Positions 1 to 11,657 of a DNA stretch of 64,000 bases are shown here, piece after piece. The stretch is taken from contig JABRWF010000008.1 in the NCBI GenBank assembly GCA_018343915.1, forward strand, positions 3,534,001 to 3,598,000. The letters are read 5' to 3'. The stretch comes from Agroathelia rolfsii (Eukaryota; Basidiomycota; Agaricomycetes; Amylocorticiales; Amylocorticiaceae). The notes below the pieces were generated by a model. The model saw only the letters and a list, made by a program, of their open reading frames with translations. It made no database searches and had not been told where the DNA came from. Made by a program: the position numbers and the translations under genes. The stretch's first letter is position 1. Each line of letters opens with the position of its first letter.

Positions 1-251
1 TTTCTTGATCTTCTAAATCTCAATGCACTGAGCCCTGAATGGGACACCAAACCGACGGAATTTATAAGATGGAGATCACAGGGACAAACACCCTCTCAAA
101 GTTTAGCAGAAACAAGAGTGATAGAATGAGACTCGGAATAAATACATGGTAGTGAAACCAGAAAATAATGGATGTGGGTAATGAAAAATGAAGATATGTA
201 TAATATAACAAAAACAATAAGAAAAAAGGGAGCAGGATCCTCTATCCATCA
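1..251. other. 3' flank of LCB1, no gene seen
   Basis: AT-rich stretch downstream of the LCB1 stop codon. I see no credible coding exon or RNA gene in it. Confidence 0.4.
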
Positions 252-1974
252 TCACCGTCTCCGGGAAAGCACCTTGGCCACTGCGCTCTTGACCACACTC
301 GCCGCCTTCTCCGTCTCCTTCTTTGTCAGTGCACTTGTCAATGACAACCGGATGCTGGGGCGCGTTGCGGTCGGGTGCATGTCCTGAGAACGGAGGCCCT
401 TGGCCCGTGTGATCATCACACCCTGCGCGAGAGCCTCCTCGACAACCTCTTGCAGTACACGCTCTTCCTCCTGCGGTGTGCTCAGCGATTGAGCCAGGCT
501 GATGTGAATCAAAGGCGAAGTCTCGTGCGAGGGCACGGTAATGCCCTCAGCGCGATCCAGGATCGTGCGTGCCGCACGAACGTTTTCTTGCAGGGTGGCG
601 AGCACCGAGGGCGTGTTGCGCAGGACGGCAATACCCTCAGATGCAGAAACGGCGAGCAAGGCAGGCATAGATGCCGAGAACACAAAGGAAGTACCGTTGA
701 TGCGCTGTAATGGCAAATCAGAATGGGGCATGTCTTGAAAATAGGAGAACACTTCTATACCTGATGGTCAACGACGATGCGAGAGCCAGCGCAGAAGCCA
801 CCCGATGCGCTGAGGCCTGTAGCAGCAGAGCCCACCAACATGTCCACTTGAGAAGCAGGCACATTGTACAGCTCAGTCAAACCACGACCTGTCCTGCCAA
901 CGGTACCGAACGAGAAGCTTTCATCGAGGATGAGACGGTACTTGTACTTGGTCTTGAGCTCAATCTAGCGCGTAGACGATGAATCAGCATCAGGGTAGTC
1001 AAATATTAAGCACAGAAACTAACAATCTTGGGCAAGTCAGTCATAGCACCGTCCTTTTCGAAGATACCCTCAGTGACAATGAACCGACGAGTGATGGGGC
1101 CACGACGCTTCCTCCTCTCCCGCTCGACTTCGCGCAGGGCGTCCTCGAGACTTTCGAGGTTGTTGTGATCGTACCACTTGACATTTGCTCGCGAAATTTG
1201 AATGCCCTTTTGGATAGCAAAGTTGACAGCGCGGTCGGCAACGATGACATCGCCACGCTTGCAGAACGCGGGGATGACAGACGAGACAGTACTAAAGTCT
1301 TGCGAGTAAAGAATAGCGGCCTCGGTACCCAGGAAGTCTGCAATATCGTTCTCAAGCGCGGTGTGCACGTCGAGCGTGCCGTAGAAGCCAGGTGGGCCGC
1401 AAGAGCCCAGACCATACTTGCGCAGCGTCTCAATGGCGGTCTGCTTAATAGCCTCGTTGCCTGCGAGACCGGTAAAGTTGAACGAAGCCAGGTTGAGGGC
1501 CGTCTTGCCAGTGCTGAGCAGTTTGGGCTTGGGGCCGTTGGGGCCAGCGATGACGGGTAGTGCACCGAGGTCGTGTTGTTCCTCGGGCGTCAAGGGTGCA
1601 GCCAGTGGTTCTGGCGTCCACTCATCCACGAGCTCGTCGATTTCCTAGGGAAAAAAAAAAAGAGTGATGAGGTCAGCTACATCCCAAGCAGAACTGCCAG
1701 CGGAATGGAAACGAAGGGTCACCTTCTCCGTAAATTTGATGAAATGTTTGCCATTCTTGTCTGCACGCGTGCGAGACTGGAGGAGGGTACGGATAGCAAA
1801 TACGACAAGGATAAACTCAAGGAGTGTCCGCCATGGGTCATTTCTATGTGAGGATTTGACATAACGAGCGACGACGGCTGAGCCGGGCAACTTGTAGAAG
1901 TTGGTTTCCGCAGTCGCGAGCGACTCTGAGAGGAACTCGAAGACCGGCTCGAGCGCAGGGTAGGAGTTGTTCAT
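252..1974 (-). CDS. LCB1: Serine palmitoyltransferase subunit 1 (LCB1)
   Basis: Non-catalytic subunit of the ER enzyme that condenses serine with palmitoyl-CoA, the first step of sphingolipid synthesis. The start is [10 protein letters not shown] at 1974; a transmembrane segment ([15 protein letters not shown]) follows near residue 55. The alpha-oxoamine synthase fold then shows [29 protein letters not shown] (including the conserved Cys altered in human HSAN1), [16 protein letters not shown], and [16 protein letters not shown] joined to [14 protein letters not shown]. As expected for LCB1, no PLP-binding lysine motif is present; that lysine sits in LCB2. At least three introns interrupt it. 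The in-frame stretch at about 707-752 (VFSYFQDMP) belongs to an intron running from GTATAG to TTACAG, because removing it gives the canonical [12 protein letters not shown]. Identity is certain; exact exon borders were set by eye. Confidence 0.95.
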
Positions 1975-2855
1975 GGCGGCAGGCGAGGGCGAGGGGGGGA
2001 TGAGGGTAGTGTAACAAAGCAGAAATGGAGACACAGCAGAGATATATGCGAGCGCTGTCGGTGATGGTGTGAACACAAGCAGAGTCGACTCTCAGCATCA
2101 TCCGTCGTGAGAGACTTGCTACTTCGTGTTTCGCCCACAAACTTAGCCTATAATGGAAAAAATGGATCCAAACATGTACATTGACAGTAGATCCAGGCTT
2201 AATTTTGACCAGTTACTTCTCATGTATTTGGCCGGATTCCCAAACACAGGCCCGTTTTCCTCCCAGCAGTCGATCATAGCCGAGTCTTCCCATTGCGAAA
2301 TATATCTGTTATCTCGTGTCGGGGACCCATTTGCTTGTATCAAGCTTACACAGCTTGCACATCATGCACTGCATGTCGTCAACCAATCAAACAACTCGAT
2401 CCCAGCTGGCAATACGCAGTTTGTTTGTCATGATGTATTTGAGCTCACTGCTCTCACCATAGATCCCACGCAAATCCTATGCACTTCATATCTGTCGTCA
2501 TGCCTGAAATCTTGAGTAGACTTGCCAGCAATGCACCTATCAATCTTATTGTAGCAATATGTCGAATGATCTGCCGGCCCCGTTACTCAGCCTCCGAATG
2601 GTTTGTCGTCAGGTGTACACATGTTCATATGCTTATCCCTTGCCGAGAAACGAGCAGGAAGAAGAAAATTTATATCATTATGTTCGACTATCCGTATATA
2701 CTACATATACATTGATCATCATTGGCATGCATAAATTATAAAGAGAAGAACAAGCAAGGTGGAATGGTCATGACGTGTACGCCCTGTCGTGTTTAAGAGC
2801 AAACCTTTTTTGAGCTCAAGAAAGGCATGGTATATGAACAGGCCACGCACACCAT
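1975..2855. other. LCB1 promoter region and intergenic sequence
   Basis: This is the upstream region of LCB1 and the 3' side of the next minus-strand gene. An open 120-codon frame on the plus strand (2153-2515) has no family likeness, no splice context and ordinary base composition, so I do not call it a gene. Nothing else stands out. Confidence 0.35.
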
Positions 2856-3667
2856 TCACCACCACTCCTCCTTCTGAAGACTGGGCTCCGAAGGCGTCTT
2901 GCGCAACCGAAGAGCCCACCGTCGTTGCAAGCGCGCCGGTACTATGGTCAGTGTATGCAGCCTTCGGAAGAGGGCTTCCAAGGTCTTACTAAAGCGCTGA
3001 ACAAATCAAATGATGGAGCCTGGGTGTGAGAATGTATAAACGCCGGTTATGAACATTTACCTTGCATTCCTCGAGCCAACTTCGCCTTGTTTGCTCAAAC
3101 TCCGGCTCAGTCCACCGAACTTCCCGACTGTCTCGCAGTCCGCCGGGACGGTCGCGCGGTGATTGGGGCGACAGCGCCAAAGACATGGACTACAGGATGC
3201 GTAACATAGCGGTGGAGTCAGCAGCAACGCATATACTGAGCCTAAGCCAGCAAGTGGTCATGACCACGCTTACAGGTAGAAAACTGAAACCCTGGGTATG
3301 TTCGAATGCGCGCGGATCTAGTCTAGGAGGGGCCCCAGGCGATGGGTGGGGTGTAGCATCGGGCTGTAGTATAGTATGAGTTGGATAATACTGACATCAA
3401 AACAATACACGATTTCTGAGCAAGAGTCTGAGTCACCAACAGTTCGGTTGTATAACCCGGCGGGATTGCTGTAAGGATGGCGATACATGTTGAGAAAAGA
3501 GCAAGAAGCGCCTTGCAATATGAGAGTGGACGTCAAGTAGGACGAGGACCTGTAAGAGGGCTGATGGATGGCTCTGGAGTCTGGCATCATGATGAACTTT
3601 AAGAACCACTCCACCTATTGACCAAGTTTACACCTCTAATCACATGTTCAAAGTCCTTTTGTTCCAT
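2856..3667 (-). CDS. Uncharacterised small membrane protein, six exons
   Basis: No long ORF is visible here, but six exons can be chained, all with phase-0 introns: 3623-3667, 3550-3573, 3437-3511, 3274-3390, 3061-3189 and 2856-2996. Their sum is 531 nt, giving 176 residues. It starts MEQKDFEHVIRGVNL. Exon 3 encodes a transmembrane-like run (ALLALFSTCIAILTAI), followed by a Pro-rich linker (HPSPGAPPRLDP). The C-terminal part is charged and helical (EFEQTRRSWLEECK joined to RFSKTLEALFRRLH). Donors include GTAAGC and GTAAAT. One intron is only 38 nt and one exon only 24 nt. I do not recognise the family. The three larger middle exons look truly coding; the first two exons are the weakest part. 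Confidence 0.5.
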
Positions 3668-3915
3668 TGAATAATAAGGAGAAATAAGAAGGAAACCATT
3701 AGAACAGGTCAATGTATACTTCGAGACGATTTTCCATGTACAAGGCGCCGTTTGTGAGCGCATATATCAACAGCACTGTGAACCGTCCGTTTTAGGCAAC
3801 TATTTTTTAACTCCTCAAAAGCAAACGTTGGATATTAATATTCATGTACTGATGCTTGAAGGATGTTGTAGTGGTATGTTTTCTGTATTAGTAAGAAAAA
3901 AGGAGTCGAATTAAA

Positions 3916-5842
3916 CTAAACAGTCTTGAGAATCTCTACCATCACATCCTTCACCGTTCGCCGGTGCCATGGTTCTTGAGTTCCACCCGCCCCACTTGAT
4001 TCTCCCTCAAGACCAACTCCAAATGGGACAGCAGGGCAGACAAGACTCGCCAACACTTCATCTTTCCTCTTATCTCTCACCCTCACACGGTGGCTCAGCA
4101 CACGGGGCATCATACGGGCGATATCCAAGTTCGAAACGTCCATGAGCACCACACTACCTTGTGGGTCCTGATCCCCCCTATCTTCAATAGCAGAAGAGGC
4201 CGGCGAGAGCAAAGATGCCGCAGAAAGCTGCGCTGTCTTGAAAGAAGCAGTTTTTCTACCCAGGCTGGCGACAGACCCAAACGCGAGACTCGCAATGTCT
4301 TCCTCGTCCTCTTGCCCCTCGAGCAGCACATCGTTCACACCGGTGGCGTCATCCCATGCTTCATCCGTGCTACCGTTGCTACTGCTGTTGCCGCCGCCGC
4401 CCGTCATGCCTCGCGAGGATGTGAAAAGGTCGGCCTTGTCCCTAACGAGTTCTGCACCACTGCGGTCTCCACTGACGACACGTGCGGCACGCACGAGGTC
4501 ATCCATGTCCTTTCGAGCACGAGCCGTGATGTGAAGACCGTCGAGGACGTGGTGGTGCCGCACAGCAGTAAATAGATCGGATGTATATATTTGGAGAGCA
4601 GGGGAGATGTACGTGTATTTAGTGGACAGTAAGCGCAGTGCAGTCAAGATGGTTGGATCGAGAAGCCCAGAAAAGGCCGGGGCAGCAGGAGAGTGAGCAG
4701 GGAAATGAGCCCCTCGAGAAGCAAGAGTCGTTAAAGATCGAGAGTTAGACAGGGTGGACCGGATAGAAGATGCCAAAGTGACGTTGATGCTCATAGCAAA
4801 TCGATCTACCTATGTCGGAGTCAGATGGCACTGTCCCATGAACCGAAAAAGAAACATATGAAGGATTGCGTACCAAGCTCTTCTGTATCCTGGGCATCTC
4901 TCTCTCGTCATGAGGACATACATAAACAATGAAAAACCCTTCAGGCAATGTCCGGATGCCATCCCAAGGGTCATCCTCGGCATCGCTTTCTATCACAATG
5001 CGACGTTCGGTTAGGATACGTTCGAGAGCTCTCTGAGAGGGCACTCCGATATGATCGAGTCCCGTCAAGACCAAGGCACGGGGCAGCATTGGCTTACTGA
5101 CGCTGTGCAAAGGGCCAGTTGGAGTTGTGAGATGAGAGCCCGTGTTTATACGCAGGGTGGAGGGAGGGGATACGCCTCCTGCACCATGGATCACAATATT
5201 TGAAGATGAAAGGGATTGGCGAGCGAGCCTTGATGATAAGTGTGTGTGATTGTCGGGGTATCTGAGAACAGGATTTGGACTACTGGCACCGCTCTGATGG
5301 GAGACACAATCTGGTGTGTTCACTTTCGAAGACGTAGTAAACAGAGAACGTAGAAACGCCGTAGGGTGTAATATAGAAGCCTGAGGTTCTTGCCAAACTG
5401 GTGTAGAAGGAGTACTGCGGGCTCTTGATTTGGCTTGGGAAGAAGTAGCTTTTGATGCCGACGATGGGCGATATTTCACTCTTTGTGTCTCGTATCCAAA
5501 TATTTCGCGCAGGTACTAATAGCACACTGACATCAGCGATTGTTGAAGAACTGGGAGGAGGACGAAATGTAAGAAGCGGAGAGTGGATAGACAACATAAC
5601 TTGACACATACTAAGGTTGTTAATTTTGCGAGAGTCCCAATGTCCTCTTCCTTGGTTCTCAGAACCAGGTTCTTGTCTACAGCGGTAAGAGAAATTAGGA
5701 GAGACTGAAGGACAACAGGATCAAGAGGTAGTGTAGGTGCATGAGCAGAGATGCAGGAGAGCAGATCAGGTAAGAAGGCTGTAGTTCCAGGATACGCAAG
5801 CTCTTCGAGAGTGATTTGAGTCGCTGGAGCTGACGATTCCAT
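3916..5842 (-). CDS. Mg-chelatase/AAA-like protein, probably ATPase-dead
   Basis: Three exons: MESSAPATQITLEEL at 5842, a second exon joined as LTTL-YLREIFGY, and a third as IQKSL-VDRFAMSINV. The middle part (ALERILTERRIVIESD, then LPEGFFIVYVCPHDEREMPRIQ, then the LVDRF arginine-finger-like end) follows the ChlI/MoxR AAA+ pattern: a helix replaced by a long Ser/Pro-rich insert, sensor 1, then LLDRF. The C-terminus (DLVRAARVVSGDRSG and later KRKDEVLASLVCPAV) fits the helical lid domain. I see no Walker A P-loop in the N-terminal half. Fungal proteins of this type are annotated as magnesium chelatase-like although fungi make no chlorophyll, so the role is unknown. Length is about 600 residues. 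A RTCACGTG element lies 94 bp upstream of the start. The family assignment is moderate. Confidence 0.65.
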
Positions 5843-5935
5843 GTTACTGCAGCCGAGTATGAAATGTTTAGCACATAAACTGAGGTAGTAACAAGTATCG
5901 TTAGCTACTAGCCTCCCCAGGCAGGTGATAGTATA

Positions 5936-5941
5936 CACGTG
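5936..5941 (-). promoter_or_regulatory. RTCACGTG (Cbf1-type E-box) upstream of Mg-chelatase-like gene
   Basis: On the gene strand the site reads GATCACGTGT, 94-99 bp before the ATG at 5842. It is one of five similarly placed copies in this window. Confidence 0.4.
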
Positions 5942-5942
5942 A

Positions 5943-7686
5943 TCCCTCCAATTTCCCAAAATGGAAGTCTGCCGTGATTGCCGAGCACTTCTGCCGATAA
6001 GTGTCGTATACGCTGCTCGGGGAAGCCGTCCGCAGAACTCGCACACTGCAGCGCTTTCAATATTGATATAGAGATTAATCAAGAGGCAGCTCCTGAAGGA
6101 TAGTAGAAAGCCCAAGGAAATTCTGGCTTGCCGCCGCCCCTCTTGATATGCTTGCTATTGAGAATCTCACACAAACCTTCAAACATTGTAATTATGAGAA
6201 TTGTGGTCAAAGGCATCTTTCAGAACTTGACAAATGAAAGAGTGCTCAAATGGACTGCTGAGTACTGAGTCCCGGGCTGTTAGAGGCCATGTAAGATAGA
6301 ATAAAAGTGATTGTATCTATGCTGGCGATGTTTCCCCATTGCCTTTTGTATTGCCAGTACATATACTGAACGCGTCGCGTCGCATCTCTATAAGAGCCTT
6401 CGGTCCTGTGACCTCGGCATAACGTCCTTGACATCGGCCATCATTGGCATTAGAGAAATGGAGGGATTCCTACCAGAGCCTTGCGACTGCCAACAGGCCA
6501 GTTAGCTATTGCAACGAGCGAGCGCCCTACAGCACGTGACTAGCGGCCGACTGCCCGGATGTCTGCATACAACTTAAACTCTTGCTTAAACTACAGTACC
6601 CGTTTAACTACTTGTTTCTCCTGTTGACCCACTCATACACGTAGAATTTATTTCCAGCACTGCTATCTTCGACTCTACGTCTTGATATAAATGCTTTTTG
6701 AATGCATCCAACAGGCACGAGATATTGGTTGCTGCAGATCAAGGCGCCGCTGTCTACCAGGACCATGTGCATAGCTTCTTTCTTAGGTTTGGAAGGTTAT
6801 GTTTACTTCTCACAAGTCTGTACCAGACGTTTAAATTGCATTAAAATGCTATAAATTGGATCTGAAAGAAACCTTTGTGCATCAATAAGAGAAATCGCCC
6901 CCTTTAAGATAGCAGTATGCTAGTAAATGTCCAAAATACTAGCACTCCGGCTCTTACTAGCGCTAGGATATTAGACGACGCCGCATGGAATATTGCAAGA
7001 CCATCCGCGGTCTCATATCCATCTTCAGTGGATGGCCAGTTACTTTTACCAAAGGTATATCGAGCTCGGAGTGGTACTCACGAGGCAAGTATATACGCAT
7101 TGCACTTCCAGTTTTTGAAGTGTTGATGTTCTTGAGTAATTTTACATTGCTAACGGTTAATACATAGATACCGGTTTCAAAGGGGGACAACTTAAACAAT
7201 CTTGTTTACGAGTACTATTCCGAGCATGTAGAACACAGTCAATATCACGGCCATATTAACTTTCGGCTCCAGAGCCTCTGCGACCAATCCCAACGGTTGG
7301 TTTATGAATCGCTTCGAAATCAAGATAATCTAATCCCACAAGAAAAAATGTAGACGGGATTATCTAGGTGTATCGCCTCACGTAATAGCATACCGAATTA
7401 CACCACCTTCTCCTACAATTGACAAGGCAAAAACAAGCAGAATCGAAATAGAATGGTGGGATCCCGATATCGAGGTCCCCTACACAAAATTATGGATAGG
7501 AAGGCGCTTTTGGAAGATCGAAGAGACCCTTATGGCGGAGAGGGGAAATAGGTGGACCGTTTTACAACGACGAAACCATATCCGTCCAGATGTTTGACTG
7601 CGTGAATATAGGAACAACAACGAAGATATGTATAAGACTAGACGAAGTATAATCATAATGGGCCCATACAAAGACGACAAAACAGT
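5943..7686. other. Gene-poor interval between two minus-strand genes
   Basis: AT-rich, about 1.7 kb. It contains an orphan RTCACGTG at 6533-6538 and a 52-codon open frame on the minus strand (6608-6766) that is listed separately. No recognised gene. The BMS1 3' flank occupies the right end. Confidence 0.35.
6608..6766 (-). CDS. Possible small ORF or terminal exon, 52 codons
   Basis: The open frame begins MVLVDSGALICS and ends FYVYEWVNRRNK before a TAG at 6608. Codon use and the mix of hydrophobic, basic and aromatic residues look coding, and the ATG is preceded by GAAGCTATGCAC. It could also be the last exon of a longer gene, because several AG acceptors lie just inside it. I recognise no family. 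Confidence 0.25.
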   Translation of the reverse strand: MVLVDSGALICSNQYLVPVGCIQKAFISRRRVEDSSAGNKFYVYEWVNRRNK

Positions 7687-10600
7687 TTACACCTTCCGTC
7701 GCTTTGATTGTCTGCCTCCTTGAGATTCCGTTTCCCTCTTACTCTTCATGCCAGCAACCTTCATGTACTCCTTCCGTTTCTCTTTCTCCTTGCTTTCCTT
7801 CTTCTCTTCTTCCTTAGCAAGCTTCTTCTTCTTCACCTCCTTGCGCTCGCTTTGCTTCTCCTTCCTCCTGGCCACTTGGTCCTTGCGCAGAGCCCGGATC
7901 TGCTGCATGATTGCGATCGCCTTCTTTTCCTCGGGCTCCATGACCACGGCCCGCTTTTGAAGATACGTCTGCTTCCTCTGGGGCTTCATCTCCTTCGGCT
8001 TTGACGCATATGGCAGCGAAGCCTGTAATGACTTGGGCACCCTAAGCGGATTGAAGCGCCGTTCCATTCGCTCGACGGCTTTATAAGTCGAATTGACCGG
8101 CAATGGTGTCTTCAGACCCTCATCTCGGCGTATCTGGCCCGTGAGGCGCATGCCTGTCCACTCTTTCTTATCGGATAGCAAAAGGGACGTGACAGGATTA
8201 TAGAATTTCCTTGGTTGTATCGAGTACCATGCACGCAGGAAGATAATATCTGGAGGGTTGAGGTCGTTAGATAATATATATATGCGACAGTTTGATAGAT
8301 AGATACGAACCACTCATGAGTATCTTATCCTCGAAAGTAGCCCTAAACGCGCCATCCGGCTTGCCAAGTGGCTTCTTCACCTGTCCCCGAATTCCCGACA
8401 CCGTGCGAACGTTGGCACCTTCAAACTTGGCAACTTCAAGGGCACTGCTAAACATGTCCTTGATGAAAGCCGTGTTCTTCCAAATCTTGTACGGGAAACC
8501 GGTCAACTTGATCTTCTTGACGATCTTCACTGAACGATCAATATCCAATACAACCCCTGTTGCTGAGACTCGGAATGCGGCTGTTTCGCCAGAAAGAGTG
8601 TTGAATGCACAGAATCCGGTGTTGGGAAGGGAGACCGGTCCGTAAAAAGTTGCGTAGCAGTGCATATGCTCCGGTGTATACTTGAGCATACGCATACGAA
8701 TCGAATGGTCATCGAGTGAGTAAATCGGTACCGTCTGGAAGCGCCGCCAGCCGAGAGAGAAAATGAGTGGATCGTTGGTTTTGAGTGTACGTGTGTACCA
8801 ACGATGTCGCTTGATGCGAACTTGGACGTAGCCAAATCTTTCTTCTGCAGGAAGAAGACCACCTACGACAAGTGGATAGGTAGGATCAAAGTTTTGCACC
8901 ATCTCTGCTGGGGCATTGTTGATTTCAATACGAGCATAGGTCCCCGGCCGGTGCCCCTCTACCAGAATACGGGCAACAGGGTCCACGCCTTCAAACTCGG
9001 CTTTGTTGATCTGTAGCTGACGCGCCATCTCCTCCTTCTTTTCGTCGTAGAAATCCATCTTGGTGGATTCGGGGTCATCATACTGCTCGTCAAACTTGCG
9101 TTTCAGCTCCGCCTTTTTTACCGCCAGAGCTGCCGCACGTTCCTCTTCGGCAGTCTTCTTCGAGTCAGGATCCTCATCCATTTCATCAACATCTCCCTGA
9201 GCCTCCAGGTCCTCGAAGTCGCCGGGAGCATCCAATGCACCGGTGTCGTCTGCGTCGTCACCACCGCCTGACCCCCCCGTGATGAATAATCCACGTATTG
9301 AATCTAGCAGTGCTTCATCCTCCCACTCGTTGACGTCCTCCAAGCGCAAGGGCGCTTTCGTGGCATCCAGAACTTCATCGTCCAGACCATCCGCCTTGCG
9401 AATCTGGAAGAACTCGTCTTCGTCGTCATTATCAAATGGCGTATCTTCCGCGTTAGCAGCATTAGCATCATCTCCTTGTAGGATCTGCTCCGGCGTGAGG
9501 TTGCTAGAGTAGATGAGCTTGGTCCAATCCCTACGCCGTTTCCGAAGGGCATTCTGATTGAAGGCGTCCCGTGCACGTCCAGCGAGGTCTGCTTTCCAGC
9601 GTGGTGTGGAGTCCTCCGCATCCGATATATCCTCGCTTGCTTCATCGTCCTCGTCTGAAGGGATTTCGGGTCCTTCTTCACCCATAGACAGGTATGCACC
9701 TCCTGTTTCGTTGTCATCGTCCAGCTCCCCTAGGTCAGAATCGCTATCGGCATATTCCACCGCGCCACGACCAGATGAGGAGACATTAGGAATTTGCCGT
9801 TGGGGTACACGGCGACTTGAACGTCCACGGTCAGGATTGCTTGGTCCGGCACCTGTTCCCTCGTCTTGCTCATCCATTTCCCAAGCCATATCCTCATCCT
9901 CATCTTCTACAACACTCCCAACCTCATCATCGCTCTCGTCTTCATCGTCCTCAGTGTTTTCCTCATCTTCATCGTCACTCTCCTCGAATGCCTCCTCCAC
10001 CGTCAAGTTCTTCTTGGAGCTGCCCAAGAGGCGGATCTGGCTCTTGAGCACACCATCCTCCAGAGTGGTGCCCACATCCTGTAGATCCATAACCATGCGC
10101 TCGCCTTCTCCACCCGTGCCACCCCCGGGCAGACCGTCTTCTCCTCTGGTGAAATTGCCGGGTACGTTCACCCACACAGCGTCCTGGTCATACATTACGC
10201 CGCCCAGATCACTCATGGGCGCATGCACGAGTAACTTTTTCTTTTCGCTCAGCTTCCGCCGTTTGACGGCATCGGCGTCAGGCAAAGGGCAGGGATCGCC
10301 CAAGGCAGTGATACCAGCGATAGAGAGGTCGCCCACGCCGGGTATATGTACCGACATGCCCTCTCTGAGGTTTGTGCCGCGCAGATACCCATACACTGCG
10401 ATTTTCCGGTCGCACTTGCCTTCGCTCTCACGGATCGCCTCACGCGGTGTGAGGTCTTCCATACGGTCGGCTAAGAGATAGGGATGGGAGTTGCGAAAAA
10501 CGAGTGGTCGAAATTTCATAACAGAAATGAAGCGCGAGAGGTTGAGGATTTCGTTGTCCGGGTAGCGGCCATTGAGAACGCCAGAGAGGTAGAATAGCTT

Positions 10601-11351
10601 TGCTCCAGCATAAATTTCTGTCCAGAAGCGTTTTTTAAGGGCTTTTTTGGACGCTTTGAGCGTCGCAGCCTTTTTAATGAGATCGAGGTGGGTCAGGATA
10701 CCGATGACTTTTGGGAAGCCATGTGATTGGAGAATATTGAGGAACTCGAAAGTTTCCTGCATAACCCAGATAAAGACTCAGTCTTTGCGCATATATGGAA
10801 TGAAATTAGAGGACACGCACCATTTCAAAACCAAAAGAACCGTCGACCATGAGTAAGATAAGATCAGCAACTTTGCCGATGTCGATCATAGAGTTGAGAT
10901 CGTTGTTGCATTCGACGAATGTGATTCTCCTCTTTTTACCGCTCACTACGGTGATAGGGCCCTTAGCCTCGACAAGGGTTTGTTTGGTATATCGACGCAC
11001 AAGGCTCTTAAGTAGCGTTGTCTTGCCCACACCAGGCGGGCCAACTATGGCGACCAGAACCGGCGGCGGCTCATCGTCCGGCGTGCGGTTAACGAGAGGG
11101 ACATGTAATCGTGTCTGGTCACGTTCGACGTTTCTTCTTCCTTGACGTTCAGCACGACGACCCGATTTGGGGGCAAATGCCTATAACAAATACGGGTCTT
11201 GTTAGCGTCCATCCCGAGGGCCGAGTGTAGTCGTCGCATCACAATAACAAACTTTTTCGTTGAAGCCCGTGTGCTGCTTGCCCTTGCCTTTTTTGTCGGC
11301 CTTGGCGCCAGATTGTGCAGGCCTGTGGGCCTTATGTGGGCGATCGTCCAT
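7687..11351 (-). CDS. BMS1: Ribosome biogenesis GTPase BMS1
   Basis: Nucleolar GTPase of the 90S pre-ribosome that acts with RCL1 in 40S subunit assembly. Four exons (11253-11351, 10821-11180, 8311-10756, 7687-8249) sum to 3468 nt, giving 1155 residues, the usual BMS1 size. The start is [11 protein letters not shown]. The P-loop is [11 protein letters not shown] near residue 74, followed by THLDLIKKA as the G4-like motif. A long acidic Asp/Glu/Ser tract fills about residues 400-560. The AARP2CN and C-terminal EF-Tu-like parts include [32 protein letters not shown] and [16 protein letters not shown]. The tail is Lys-rich and ends SKRRKV. A RTCACGTG element lies 117 bp upstream. Confidence 0.97.
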
Positions 11352-11467
11352 AATTTCAGCTCAGATTATTGGCAGAGACGAAGGGAAGTCCTCAGCAGGT
11401 ACTAGTAATGCAGCACAAATGATGATTGAGAATTCAAAACTTTTGTGACTGGAGAATGCCCTCAAGT

Positions 11468-11473
11468 CACGTG
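11468..11473 (-). promoter_or_regulatory. RTCACGTG element upstream of BMS1
   Basis: The plus strand reads AGTCACGTGG, 117-122 bp before the BMS1 ATG. The core is the GTCACGTG form of the Cbf1/E-box consensus. Confidence 0.4.
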
Positions 11474-11657
11474 GTCACCGGAAGCAAGTGGACCTCCACA
11501 CTGCAATTGCATGTGCAATGGTTGATCATACATCATAACCAGTAATACAACAAAAGTACTATATCATATTCACTTGTTTTATCAAGAGCTACATCATGGT
11601 ATCGTAATTACATAAGATTTAGTATCACAAACACTATCAATAACAAAACAATTAGGC

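Noticed and set aside
2153..2515. 120-codon plus-strand ORF in the LCB1 upstream region
   Set aside because: Starts with a plausible ATG but has no homologue I recognise, no splice context and no second supporting signal.
9558..10481. 307-codon plus-strand ORF, Ser-rich
   Set aside because: It is the antisense of the acidic Asp/Glu/Ser tract of BMS1; codon bias of that tract keeps the opposite strand open.
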